The notes: generated from the sequence alone by a model not told the origin. A stretch of DNA of 64,000 bases from Cheiracanthium punctorium (GCA_038373885.1 JAWZYV010011918.1:1-64000), one strand, 5' to 3'; shown: positions 34,718 through 46,120, counted from the stretch's first letter. Program-made: numbers and translations.

Positions 34718-35065
34718 TCAGACACTTTTGTGGCCACGAAAACTTGGCCCTTCAAATCCACCGAAATTTTTCAGTTCATCTAATTTATGTAACAAAGAAA
34801 CAAAATCAGTTATCTTTTCTAAAAAGCGATATTCGACGTTATTTTCTTTGATAAAATAATAAACAAAAATTAAAAAAACATTCATAAATCTGTCACTTTG
34901 CCATCTGTCGTGTGCATGCACGTTTCTTTTTCCTTGGTCACAAGAATACAATTTTATACATTTAAGATCGACATAAGATGAACGTAAAATTCTCACGAAT
35001 GTGTTAAACGCTGCAGCATACACACTAAAGTCACAGGAAGTAATTTCTTGACATAAGACCTGCAT
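34718..35065 (-). CDS. Uncharacterised 115-codon ORF
   Basis: An uninterrupted minus-strand frame of 115 codons is longer than expected by chance in DNA this AT-rich and has mixed composition (for example DQGKRNVHAHDRWQSDRF). There is no signal peptide, recognised domain or repeat membership. Codon bias and splice sites give no further support. It could be an exon, a decayed coding sequence or chance. Confidence 0.25.
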   Translation of the reverse strand: MQVLCQEITSCDFSVYAAAFNTFVRILRSSYVDLKCIKLYSCDQGKRNVHAHDRWQSDRFMNVFLIFVYYFIKENNVEYRFLEKITDFVSLLHKLDELKNFGGFEGPSFRGHKSV

Positions 35066-35510
35066 ATATCATTTCACATGTTCCTGTTTTTGAAATGATT
35101 GGGAAACGAGGAATCACTTCTCTAGATTGCACTCTCTCAAATTTGAAAATACTTTGGCTCTCTAATTTTTACCACATTCAAACTTCTGGTTAGCATTTGC
35201 GCGGATGCGTCTCGCTCTCAAAAGTTACTTCTTCAAGTCATGGACATTTTGCAGCAATCAGTGCTTCCGGAATATTTCCGTTAACTGGCGAATATCCGTT
35301 TCAGTTTTCCTCCTGTCAATTAAAGAAACTTTGCCAGATTCAACGAATTTTTTATCTCTTCTACAGATTTCGGTAATAAGAATTCACTGAAATATTACGT
35401 TTCCAAGGAGTACGAAAATTATTCGTTGGAAAATGAGGGTTAAATTAGTGTATAAAGACGAATTTTTCTGAAAGTGCACGTTCCTCGGGCATCATATTTG
35501 CCTGGTTGAT
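35066..35510. other. Noncoding stretch
   Basis: A 61-codon frame at 35205-35390 has no motif. Nothing else is supported. Confidence 0.35.
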
Positions 35511-35935
35511 GCGACACTTCTTAGATTGAGGAAGCCTGAGAGCAAAAGCTTTTATGTCACTAGTAGATTCACTAAAGTGACGTCATCACAGTTTTATTTT
35601 CATAAACTAAAACTATTTAAAATTTGTGGTGAATTCACTTATACATAAACCATTTTAATAATTTTTGATAGAAATTATAACTTTATACAAAATGACTTTT
35701 AACCATCACTAATTATATGACGCAGAAATGTCATTATGAATTATTTTGTATCTGAAAGGTATTTCAATTTTTACCTTTAACTTAAGATATTCTCAAATAT
35801 TTGCAGTATTTACCAGAACTTTTAAATAATTTTGGGGAAAAAAAACCACCCTACATGATGACGCCATTTTAGTGGACCTAATGATAACAGAAAAGTTTCT
35901 GTTCTCAGGCTTTCTGTATCTAGGAGGTGGTGGAT
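35511..35935. mobile_element. MITE family M1, copy e
   Basis: The left end GCGACACTTCTTAGATTGAG is inverted against the right end CTTTCTGTATCTAGGAGGTG, and the next segments (GAAGCCTGAGAGCAAAAGCT; AAGTTTCTGTTCTCAGGC) also pair. The interior carries GACGTCATCACAGTTTTATT and AAACTATTTAAAATTTGTGG. Confidence 0.7.
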
Positions 35936-36202
35936 GAGAAGTTTCGAAAACTTTCATTGGATATGCGACTCAGTTGACACAGGACTACTACTTCCAAATT
36001 TTCCTAGGGAACAGGAGTCGGATACAACTTCAGACCTTGGGAAATTTCTCAGTTTACATCTTTTCTGAAAAATATTAAATTTTGAAAAATAAATAAATAA
36101 ATGAATGAATGAATAAATACATTACGCAAAGGGCTCAAGATATCAGAACGTCATCGGCATCAATGTTTGCTTTGATTTATACCACCGCCTTCTAGAAACA
36201 CT

Positions 36203-36508
36203 GCCTGTCAGATTAGAAAGAATTCAATGGGAGAGGTGAAACGCTACATGGCACTACTTACGTACCGTATTAATTCAAGGTATAAATTAATATTTTTCAT
36301 TACAAGAACTCTTAAAAAATACTGATGTTACAATGTAAAATTGATAAAAACTTTGTATAATAACACACATTGTTAATAAATACCATTTAAGGATGTTTCA
36401 TATGTTTTCTTCTTCTAGATAGATCGTTTTAAAAATAATATAAAAGAACTAATGACTCTAGTTTGAAAATAGTTTGTTTTCAATTCAAGCCTTCTCCATC
36501 TTTAAAAA

Positions 36509-36545
<37 letters not shown>

Positions 36546-36955
36546 GTTGCAGAACTTTAAGTCTTTATAAATTTCAAATAAGAAAACAAAGCTACTAAAT
36601 TTACCTAAATCTCATTATAAATTAACAGCTGACTATGAATACATCAGGTTATTTTATACGCTTACCATAAAAATATGACAATGACATTTCCAATATATTT
36701 TATTTAAAAAGAAAGCATCATTTTAAGTTTTTCATGCACCCTTATCATGAGTTCTAAATTTAGTAGATTTGGATTTTCATTTGAAAAGTGTTATTATACA
36801 AAGTTTTTATCAATTTTACATTCCAACACCAGTACTTATTAAGAGTTCTTGTAATAAAAATTATTAATTTATTCCTACAATAAATCTGCACATAAGTAAC
36901 GCTACCTAACGTTTCACCTCATTGAATTCTTCATAATCTGACAGGCAGTATTTGT
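36203..36955. repeat. Large inverted repeat with ~165-bp arms
   Basis: The left arm (36203-36370) and right arm (about 36790-36955) are inverted copies; both contain CTGTCAGATTA, TTACAAGAACTCTTAA and AAATTGATAAAAACTTTGTA. The ~420-bp middle holds an (AT)n run and no coding region. It is probably a foldback element. Confidence 0.85.
36509..36541. repeat. (AT)n microsatellite
   Basis: About fifteen AT repeats lie in the loop of the large inverted repeat. Confidence 0.95.
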
Positions 36956-37648
36956 ACAAGTAGAAGCTTCTGAGAACTCAAATCACGCTCCTTTCATAAC
37001 TTTTTAGCTAATGACAATGCTGTCATTTTCCCTGATTAGTAAAACTCATCTAATGGACACATAAGTGGAATGCAAAAAAAAATATTATTTAAAATATTTT
37101 TTGTGAAAATCTGGTTGTAAAATAGCCTAAAACTGACTTGTATAGAATCATTCGTTTCATAAACATGTTCATTAAATGTTATTCATTTTAATAGTTTTCT
37201 CTGTAATATAACTGAAACGTAGACGAAATTACTCTTTTATTTCACTGCAGTCTTGATTTCCATGCTGTGATTTTAGAGATGTACATCCAATTCAACTCAC
37301 CTTTAAAAAAACCTTATTCTGAAACACACATTTCCAAAGCGTAGTACTGAAAGTTTTCAACGGCAGAAAAGTTGTCTTTTTATAATTTTAGGAAAAACAA
37401 GTTTACTGTCTATTGTCACCACTGCGTTTATGATTATGTTCCTCATTCAGACTGCTCTTGGCAAATATATTAAAAATTTGGTCTTATATACTATATTAGA
37501 AAAAGCTTTATCTCATTATCTCATAAGACATTCATTCTTTTGTGGCTATGTTTAACTCATGGTAGGTAAATTATCCTTATACATTTTTACTTCATGGTCA
37601 GTCAGTTTTTTTGATCTTCCTAAATACTTCGGTTATGTCTGTTTGCAG
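36956..37648. other. Noncoding stretch upstream of candidate exon
   Basis: No coding region or bounded repeat is supported. If the following exon is real, this would be intron sequence. Confidence 0.4.
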
Positions 37649-37734
37649 AAAATGATTTATTGTAGGAAAATGTTGCCCTTTTGGGACGGACCAGAAGGAT
37701 GTTATAGCGGTGCTCCCTTTGAAAAAGATTGTCG
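37649..37734 (+). CDS. Candidate internal coding exon, Cys-rich
   Basis: A TTTTTTTGATCTTCC pyrimidine-rich region and CTGTTTGCAG acceptor precede 86 bp, followed by a consensus donor GTAAGT. Only one of the three frames is open. It reads KMIYCRKMLPFWDGPEGCYS and then GAPFEKDC, ending two bases into a codon. Three cysteines, tryptophan and proline-glycine turns suggest an extracellular, disulfide-bonded segment. Composition is clearly less AT-rich than both sides, as expected for a conserved exon in a long intron. No neighbouring exon was found, and I do not recognise the protein. Confidence 0.5.
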
Positions 37735-37854
37735 GTAAGTTTTTGAACACACTTCATAGCCTGCAGATTCATTGTAAACTATTCTGTGAACTAATTTGTA
37801 GATAGTTTATATTTCGATCTAATGCATCCTTCAGCTGATCTTTTAGAAAATGTA

Positions 37855-38222
37855 CAGCGTGTCCGACAAAGATCTCTAGTGTTTGAAACAGCAATAACAA
37901 AAATACTAACAGATAAAATGAATTGCATTTTCTTGTAACAGTGTGACTAAATCGAAGAATTTTTACTGTACCTTTAATCTAGATGTTTTTGAGCTACTTC
38001 ATTAGCAAGAAGAATGTCAAGACTGGATTCAATTTCAAGTGTTTTTTTAACTTTTGCGGTGTGATAGTGAGGAAAGCTAATCAAACTGTTCGATGGCAGA
38101 ACCGATTCCTAATGAAAAAAACTCTTCGATTTCTCAATTTTTGCAGCAAATTGCATTTCATTTAACCTGGCGGAACTTTTGTTATTAATTTTTAGAATGA
38201 TAGATATTTCTCGGACACGCTG
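37855..38222. mobile_element. Mariner-type MITE, 368 bp
   Basis: CAGCGTGTCCGACAAAGATC at the left and, on the complement of the right end, CAGCGTGTCCGAGAAATATC are inverted, with TA on each side (37853-37854 and 38223-38224). The arms stay loosely alignable inward (AAATCGAAGA on both). It starts 120 bp after the candidate exon, within what would be its downstream intron. Confidence 0.85.
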
Positions 38223-38224
38223 TA

Positions 38225-39019
38225 TTTTTGCTTTTCAGGACCTTTCACGAAATCCCTTCAAATGTCTGTTTGAAAATCGCCATTTTAGGAAATATATATA
38301 AATTAAAAGGTTGAACTTATAAAAAAAAATTTCTTAACATTTTTGCACTAAGAATCCAATCATTTTTGTGAATCGGGTCTGCTGTATGAATATGCAGACA
38401 AACGTAACGAAGACATGGGCTGCACTAGAAATCTCAAAATCAACCCATTTTACAAGTTTTAGCGATTTTTCGCCATTTTTAGCTTCAAAATTGCTTTTTG
38501 ATATTCGTGAGTTGTAAAAAGTTAATCATTTGAACAACAACGTATTCTAAGTGAGATTGTTGTCACGAGTTAAAGAATGCTGTAGAAATCCAATTATGGC
38601 TGCAAGCTGCGATGTAAAAATATTGTAACTAGTGTAAAGATTCTGGAAATCCCCATTTAAAATTTACTTAATTATACGGTGGGAAAAAAAACTTCAAGAA
38701 TAGTTTTTCTGTTCTGCAGTTCAAAATATCGTCTACTAGAAATTAAGTACTGAATTTTTAGCTTTATTTTCCTGCTGTTGAAGCACATTTCTTTTTTGGA
38801 ATCTGACATCTAAAAACGGCCAATTTACAAATTGAAATATTATCCAAGAATAAAATGCAAGTGACATCTAAATTATATTCGTTTTTCTAAATTCTTAAAT
38901 GCTTGATTGTACTCCTGATAAAATTTGGTTTTCGAAATATCAGAGTGAATGTCAATCATTATAAAGTTACTTCCTTACATATAGAGCAATAATAATACAG
39001 TTACTAAAATATAAAATAT
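38225..39019. other. Noncoding stretch
   Basis: No coding region or bounded repeat is supported. Confidence 0.4.
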
Positions 39020-39023
39020 ATAT

Positions 39024-39960
39024 TGTTACGAATTTTTGGGGCAACCCGCTGTTTTGGGGATTAAAATAGTTCAAAATTCGTGTTCTACGCTTCAAATAGA
39101 TAAATGTTGCTTTTTGTTGCATCAAAATCGGTAACTAGAACCGGAGATACGGAGGTTTCGGTTTCCCCTTTGTTTTTCTATGAGGTTTCTAGAAGTCTCG
39201 AGAAATATTGGTCCTAGACCTTCGGTCACTTCCCTTTTGGGGACTTATTTTTGTCGCCAAATTTTGGCAATGTTTCACCAAAAGTCGACAAGCTTGGCGT
39301 CATTTTGGTCATTTGGCGCGATTTTCCCAATAGAATTTGTAAAGTTGCTTTTGCTGCATTAAAATCACATAATAACCTAACATTTTTCTTCTATGACGTA
39401 ATCAAAATTCCCGCTTTATGTGGAATAATCGAGAAATAGACTTTTCTCGAAGATTCTTGTAGCTTCTGCGTCTAATATAAATACAAGCTGTCGGAGGCCC
39501 CAGTTCAGTCTGAGCTGATCTCCCGTCCAGTTTAGGATGAGTTGAGCTCTGAATGAGTACGCTTGCTTTGATCTGTGAATTGATAGTGCTATAGAAGCAT
39601 TATTTTCGCTTGCTTTTCGAAGCTGTTTTCAAAGTGCTGTGTGTAAATTCTTCATTACTGTTTCTTAAGGGATTGTGTACGATATCCCTTGAATATTTCC
39701 ACTGAATTTTTGCCTGTGAAAGTGACTTATTTTGTGTGAGAAATACAGCATTTGTGAGAGCTTCTGATCTAAGCGGATTGTTAAAAGCACGTTACTGCTA
39801 GATTGTGCTTGTGAATTGTGTACAGCTGATTGTTCTACGAAGTTCTAGAAGCAATAAAGTTTGTGTTCCATCCTCACAAGTGACTTTTTACTAGAACTTT
39901 TTTACGCCAACTGGACTTTAGAACGACGAAGCCCAGGAGTAGCAGAGTACTTCAGCAACA
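39024..39960 (+). repeat. 5' LTR (937 bp)
   Basis: It begins TGTTACGAATTTTTGGGG and ends CAGCAACA, the usual TG...CA. A TATA-like TAATATAAATAC lies near 39473 with an initiator-like CAGTCTGAG about 30 bp on, and a polyadenylation signal AATAAA at 39853-39858, giving a plausible U3-R-U5 order. U3 contains TCGCCAAATTTTGGCAATG and AAGCTTGGCG (39255-39300), echoing the GCCAAA modules at 5.7-7.5 kb. Confidence 0.85.
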
Positions 39961-39962
39961 TT

Positions 39963-39980
39963 TGGTGTCAGAACCGGGAT
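39963..39980 (+). promoter_or_regulatory. Primer-binding site, tRNA-Leu type
   Basis: TGGTGTCAGAACCGGGAT lies two bases past the LTR end. TGG pairs with a tRNA CCA end, and the following TGTCAGAA matches the acceptor stem of animal tRNA-Leu, which begins GTCAGG. Confidence 0.75.
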
Positions 39981-40009
39981 TCTAAAGGAAGACTTTAATT
40001 CTCCAGTGC

Positions 40010-40240
40010 ATGGTGTGGACCAGAAAAATGGAAGAACAATTCCAACAAAAGCTTATGGAGATGATGAAAGAAATGAAAGCCGGACAAGATGAGATAAAAA
40101 AAGAGATGAAATCCGGACAAGCTGATTTGGAAAATAAAATTGAAGCCGGACAAGACGAAATGAAAATGATTTTTAAAAGCACGTTACTGATTGATTTTGC
40201 TTGTGAATTTAGTACAGCTGATTGTTCGACGAAGTTTTAG
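40010..40240 (+). pseudogene. Truncated gag-like start fused to LTR sequence
   Basis: The first ~55 codons encode a charged, heptad-like coiled coil with repeated MKAGQDEIKKEMKSGQAD-type motifs. This is typical of the N-terminal gag region in arthropod gypsy-like elements primed by tRNA-Leu. The frame then runs straight into 3' LTR sequence at about 40173 and ends after another ~20 meaningless codons. The real start may be the ATG at 40028 rather than 40010. No matrix, capsid or zinc-knuckle region remains. Confidence 0.7.
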
Positions 40241-40351
40241 CAGTAATAAAGTTGTGTTCCATCCTGACCAGTGGACTTTTTACTAGAACTTTCTATACCA
40301 ACTGGACCTTAGAACGACGAACCCCGGAAACAAGCAGAGTATTCTGTGACA
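40173..40351 (+). repeat. 3' LTR remnant (last 179 bp)
   Basis: The segment aligns with 39781-39960 of the 5' LTR, sharing TTAAAAGCACGTTACT, ACAGCTGATTGTTC and ACTTTTTACTAGAACTTT, and keeps AATAAA at 40245-40250. The ends differ (GTGACA against GCAACA), and the pair shows several substitutions and small indels, so the insertion is not recent. Confidence 0.85.
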
Positions 40352-40355
40352 ATAT

Positions 40356-40766
40356 GAATAGCTTTCAGTATCTAAATATATATAAGTAGAGATTACTGAG
40401 CGCATTATGTGTAGAAATATATGTAAATAAATTCACTTGGGAGTTGGCGCGTTTTTCAAGGAACAGTTAATGCTTTTATATTTGTGAGTTTCTAATATTC
40501 TTTTCTTTAGAAATTAAATTAATGCTCACATAACAGAAATTAAACCCAGTTTCATCATTTTACTGAATACGTACATTATACCTTTTATGAGTACAAATTT
40601 TTCTTCTTTTATCATCAAGAAGACATTTCACAAATTAATGAGTTTAACGAATGTTCCAACAATAATCCCGAGTGTCATGATAGGTTTATCCAATGTTTAT
40701 CCATGTTTTTGAAAACTTGCAAGATGTGTCGCAGACGGCTCGGCTCGAAAACGTGTAAAAGATTTA
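40356..40766. other. Noncoding stretch
   Basis: No coding region or bounded repeat is supported. Confidence 0.4.
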
Positions 40767-41379
40767 TAGTATCCCCCGCTATTCGCCAGGGTTACATTCC
40801 TTCCCCACCGCGAATAATTGATGCAGTTTTGAAGCGCTTATATGCATGATATTATATACGCTAAAATATGCTTCCCAAACACATTCTAAAGACTAATAAA
40901 GTAATAACGATAAATTAAAAACAGTGATAATGTAGTGTAATATGTATTGTCCTCTGCAGCCAATTAGCAGGAAAAAAACGAAAGCTCCTAAATAACTGTT
41001 ATTTTAAAATTACTTATTTACAAGTCATACTTAGGGGCGGCCTTAGGGTACGTGGCGCCTCCCTGCAAAAGTAAAAAAGGCACCCCCTTAAGCTTTTGAA
41101 TTCGAAATGGCACCCCTTCGAAGACAGCGCCCCGATGCGATGCTTACCGTATCGGATCGCCCTTGGTTATTCTGTATCATTTCTCTTTTCTATTTTTTTA
41201 AATATTAACTGACAGTGTTATGTTAAAATTATTTATCAATTAAAGTGAATGTGAGCATCTTTCTGCTAAAAAACGGCCTAAGAAATTCACGAAATTGCGA
41301 AAAAAATAACTTCCGTGGGCAAAATCCACGAATATTCGTGTACGCGAACGGTGAACCGCGAAAGGGCGAGGGTATACTG
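40767..41379. mobile_element. pogo/Tigger-like MITE with nested hAT MITE
   Basis: The left end TAGTATCCCCCGCTATTCGC and the complement of the right end CAGTATACCCTCGCCCTTTC are inverted and carry the CCTCGC..TTCGC signature of pogo/Tigger ends. TA flanks both sides (40765-40766 and 41380-41381). A CACCGCGAATAAT/GTACGCGAACGG pair lies inside. The hAT MITE at 41032-41165 sits within it. Opposite-strand frames at 41229-41538 are by-products. Confidence 0.75.
41032..41165 (-). mobile_element. hAT-type MITE, reverse copy of the 9315 family
   Basis: Its complement matches 9315-9464 through CCGATACGGTAAGCA, CTTCGAAGGGG and CCTTTTTTAC. Flanking octamers GTCATACT and GTTATTCT agree at six of eight positions. 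It interrupts the pogo-like MITE and is therefore younger than that insertion. Confidence 0.8.
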
Positions 41380-41381
41380 TA

Positions 41382-43546
41382 TTCTGGTTTAATCTCTTCA
41401 GTTCTAGCCCCTTTTTCAGTGTTTTTCATCACTAACTCTTCATTCGGAACTGAACTGAACAGAAGTACGGCGTTAGTGGAACGCCTTAACAAAATTGCTT
41501 TATCTCCAGTGTGCAGTATTGTACCCTGCGGTACTTAATCTTGAAGGGAGATGGGAGGGGGGGGGGATTCGGCCTGGATCAGAGCAGATTAGAAGGGACG
41601 TACAGATGAAATGTAGGCGTCAAAATAAAACTTTACTTCTATAAATATAAATATTGTTTAATTTTCCGGTTCTGAAATTTTCTTTTTGCTGAGAAGAAAG
41701 TTTGCCTGAATTTTACCCTTTTAATTCATAGTACGAGAGCTAATTTATTATTTTAATTTTAAAGCAATAGAATATTCCAAGAAATGAGAGGTATATTGGC
41801 TTACTTTAAAATGAACTTTATTTCTAGAATTGCAAAGCATTTTCAACAGTTCGTTTTTAAATACCATTAATTTTGTCCTTTTTAAAAAGGTATTTCATTT
41901 AGGAATGTTAGCAATACTGCTTTCAATGAGCATCTAGATACACATAATATATGAAACTTTTTCGACAGTAATTTATCAAACCATTGAAATACATTTCTCC
42001 AAAACAATTGGCTATCACGTTGAAATCTATTTTGTTTCACCGAGACAGACAGTTAAATTAATTGGCCAAACTAAAAACTGAAAATGCATTAATTTTATAT
42101 GATTACTTATTCATAAATCAAACATAATAATCTAGTATTATTATAAAGACGATACATTATAGAGTCTCATGCAGTGTTATAAAAATTAAATCAAAATTTG
42201 GTTTGTAAACGAATTTTCTTATATTCTTTGCTCATATGTTTCATGAAATGAGATGTAACATTAAAATAATAGCACGGTAAAATACGCACTGCTTGTACAT
42301 GCAATTAAACCTTCACTTAATGTTACATAAATTACTTCGAATGTATTTCCTCTCCCTTGATGCGTGTAGTAATTCTAACAAGTGGGAAAACAGTAACGAA
42401 AACATATGAATTCATTATTTTTTTGAGTAGGATATTTTAATAAACGGAGCCACTGTCTCCAGAATAATCGTAATCCTCAGAATGAAGTTTGCGGAAATAA
42501 TACTTCTGCATCAGTTCTCTTCAAACCGATTGATCCTCTCTGTTTGATTTTCCGCTTGTGTCAGGAGAAAAAAATGCGTGGTCAGCGATTATTCATATTC
42601 CTACTCCGGTTTGAAAGAGGAAAGAATATTGCTGAAGCTATTGTTTTGAATGTGGATGAGACGCGATGTGATTTTAGGAAATAATATTATAGATAGCCTT
42701 ATTGAGAACTATTTTTTATATGAACTTCGATTATCTTTCTTACAATTAAGTACTGTGTATAAGATAACAGTTTTTAATTTTTAAAACGGTTTTTGAGAAA
42801 AACCTTTTTTTTTAATAAGGGGGGGGGGGAGTAGATTTAGTATGTTGGAACAGAAAAAATAGCATTCGTAAGCACCCATGAGAATTAATGCCACAGACCA
42901 CTTTCTGTATGCATGACTGACCATCACCAGGGTATGCCCTTTCTAAGTTTACTATTTAGTACCACTCTACTATTTTTACGATTCCGTACGGTGTCCAATA
43001 CATCTATACAAATACTTTTTCTTATTGTTGTATAAATCAAATTAAAAACATTTTATATGTACCTGAATTTTAGCACTTCGCGGACGATTTTTTCAAAACT
43101 TTTTTGAATATATGTAGTGGAAATGTATTCTTAGAAACAAGTTCATTTCTCCTCAGGAAAAATGGCTATTCAATTAGGGTATTTGTAGAGATAACAAATA
43201 TAGCCTTTTATGTATAGCCTTAAATCGCCTTTTATATATAGCCAAATATAGCCTTACATCGTTCAATTTCTTCTGAAGCACGTTCGTAAGTCTAGTTTGC
43301 CATAAAATCGTATATTTTTAAAGACATACACGTAACTTTTTACACAACTATAGATATGTAAAAATTACATTATATCTATACACAAATGCTAAATTTCATG
43401 TTCGTCAGACTAATGGATAATTTGCCTCACGAACTAAATTTCTAAAAATTTACGGATTATACACACAAAAATATATTTTTCGCACTAGGATTAAATCGAA
43501 AAATTAATTAAAATTTCGCATTAATGGAAATTACATAAATACTAGA
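41382..43546. other. Noncoding stretch with one shared repeat segment
   Basis: G-runs occur at 41558-41567 and 42820-42829. The segment 42850-42900 (AGAAAAAATAGCA...GAGAATTAATGCCACAGACC) matches 51095-51150, indicating a dispersed repeat of unknown extent. No coding region is supported. Confidence 0.5.
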
Positions 43547-43650
43547 TGCGCACTCATGCAGTGTTCAGCTGAGCGAATTTCGTGCAGTTATGTCCACCTC
43601 AAGTTGACTTTTTTTCGGTGATTATTCCTCGATGGTATGTCCGATTTCGG

Positions 43651-43698
<48 letters not shown>

Positions 43699-43990
43699 GT
43701 GATCAGCATCGTGACCTTGACCAATGTCATAGGTTCAATGAACGCGCGGAGCGAATATTTGAGAAATAGAATAATTCTTCTAATATCTCCATTGAAAGTT
43801 AATGGCAACAGGTTTATCGGTGATTATTTTTCCGTGGTCAACCCGATTGTTTTGATTTCAGATTTATACCTTGCCACCATTGGTACCTATAGCCATGCCA
43901 AAATTGAACTAAATCGGTCAAGCGGTTTAGGAGGAGAAGCGTTACATTGAAATGCCTGAGTGTAGTGTAAGAGCTTCGCTCAGCTCAATT
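43547..43990. mobile_element. Possible MITE with poly-T interior
   Basis: TGTTCAGCTGAGCGAA near 43561 and its inverted counterpart TTCGCTCAGCTCAA near 43977 bracket the segment, along with an ACTCATGCAGTG/CACTACACTCAGG pair. Inside are a 45-nt T run (43653-43697) and ATTGAACTAAATCGGTCAAG, a phrase common in arthropod dispersed repeats. The 122-codon frame through the poly-T is not a gene. Confidence 0.5.
43653..43697. repeat. Poly-T tract, 45 nt
   Basis: An uninterrupted T run gives Phe-rich and Lys-rich frames on the two strands. Confidence 0.95.
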
Positions 43991-46090
43991 AATTTCAAAT
44001 TCGTGTCTCTACTTATTGCTAAAGAAATGTCAACCATGAAAAAATTCTGTCACTGATTCTATCGTAAAGTGGAAGCATATCCTTTCAGTAAATGCAATCG
44101 AATTCGCATTTATATCGGAAAGGTAAAAAAATATCCCATTCTATAATTAAATTATTCGTTAATCTACTTTTACTGAAAAATAAACGTGTTTCACAAATTA
44201 TTACAAAAATAAAGGATAAACAAGGACTTTTTTGTAAGACATCCTGCTAAAGTTGAAGGCTAAATTAATGGCGCTCCTGTTTCCATTGCGCGATACGCCA
44301 TTTATGGTTGTAATTTTACCATTCGCATAGATGATGTACAAAACAGGTGTAGAAACTGAGTAAAAGCTCTTTAACGAAAAATTATATTTCTGTTGTTATG
44401 CGGCATTTTACCTGTAAAGAAAATTGAGCTACAGGGAGGCATTTTACTGACTGTATTTATGACTGACTGTTCATTTTATTGACTGTATCTATAACACCTC
44501 AATACATAAAATTATAATTTTAATAAATCTTATCAATATTTGTTTTTGAATCTTCTCATGGGCATTGTGTTAATATATTCTTTTATTGCATTTAAAATTT
44601 AACGTTTAAAATTTGATATAGTGGAGATTACATAATTCTTTTGAAATTATTTTATTAAGTTTTGAGTGAAGATCAAATTTTAATACAGATGTCTGAACTA
44701 TTAAAGTTCATGAATACTTTACTCCTAATTTTAGGATAGGTCTGATAAAAATATCATTTCACATTCTCGTGTTTACACAGTATTTGTAAAAGCCAAAAAC
44801 ACTTTCGAAATTGCTCCCTCTTATTTGAAAATATACATGGTGCATAGCTGACAAGTTTTACTCGTTTTGCAGCATTTCTGATAGATCAATGTATGTGATA
44901 TGCGAGTCGTTTGGAAAACTTTCATCGTTTTTGATACTACAATATGTATACCGATACTTTTAATTTTACAGTAATTTTTTATGGGAGAAATATGCGTAGC
45001 CATACTTTTGAAAAAAAGTTCTTATTTTCACATAAGAGTAACCTTTTATGAAGTAGAGATTTTTTAAAAGGATTCAATCACATAAAAATTTATAGTGTCT
45101 TTTAACAAACTGTATTATGCAATCTTACAACCTGTAAAGTGTTTTTAAAATATTCATGAAACATCTTAACAGTGAAGTATTTGTAGTATTTTATTACGAT
45201 TTCATTATTTACAATATTAATAGTTTACAAAAGGGTATAATATAGTTTTTGAAAGGAAATCTGGATAATATACCTTGACTTTGAAAGTATCTAGTTTAGT
45301 TTTAAGACTTTCGAAGCATTCTTTTCCTTTAAGAACAAATTTTAAGTATTGTGAAATCAAGCAATACCTTCGTCTTTTACTATAAAATGTATAAACATAT
45401 CTTTTTTCTCAATTGCATGTTATTATATTCTTTTTATACTTTTTTAAAATAAATTATTCTTAACTTTTTGATTCAACGCCATAAGACTCAGTATATTTTA
45501 CCGAAATACATGCTACATTGTAGAGTGCATATCGGAAAAATATTAGCACTGTAGAGTAGAGACTACAGTTATTAATAGTTCACTTTTGTAGACGTTTAAT
45601 ATTGATTCATATGAAATGAAACTGTTTTCATATGTATGAAACAAATGAAACAATTTTTTATATGCAGTGTTAATTTTCGCGAGGTATTTTAAGTAAGATT
45701 GGTGATTTGGCCAGGACACCAGAAAAAAACTGACAAAAATCTCAAAAATTTTGAAAAAATGTTGGAGCTAATAAATGTACTTCTGTATGTTTTGTAAAAA
45801 CGTGATTAAAACAACTTTAAATGATTTTCTTGTTCTTTTTTTTAAGAACAATAAAAAGGAAAAGTTTAAGTGTAATTAGTTTTGTAACTAAATTTCATAA
45901 GATTAAAACTGTATTTTGTGTTTTTATGAATTTTTAAAATTAATTAATTAATGTATAATTTTGTGTATTTTATAATGGAGACTTTAGTCAGATTATTAAT
46001 GTGATTAATTTACAAAATTAAATAATTTTTATTTGTAATAGTTAAAGAAAAATTCTTATCTTGATCATTTTTGATTACTCTGTGCAATTA
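43991..46090. other. AT-rich noncoding stretch
   Basis: A short palindromic CATATGAAA/TTTCATATG pair occurs near 45610-45650. No coding region or bounded element is supported. Confidence 0.45.
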
Positions 46091-46092
46091 AA

Positions 46093-46120
46093 ATATATAT
46101 ATATATAGAGAGAGAGAGAT
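46093..46120. repeat. (AT)n(GA)n microsatellite
   Basis: Seven AT repeats are followed by five GA repeats. Confidence 0.9.

Larger units (their letters stand above)
39024..40351 (+). mobile_element. Internally deleted gypsy-like LTR retrotransposon
   Basis: In order it has a full 5' LTR, a primer-binding site, the start of a gag-like frame, then directly the last 179 bp of the 3' LTR. The 4-bp sequence ATAT flanks both ends (39020-39023 and 40352-40355), so the deletion is internal and happened after insertion or in the source copy. Protease, reverse transcriptase and integrase are all missing. It cannot move by itself. Confidence 0.85.

Noticed and set aside
43582..43950. 122-codon plus-strand frame
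   Set aside because: It runs through a 45-nt poly-T tract inside a MITE-like segment; the opposite strand gives a matching poly-Lys frame.
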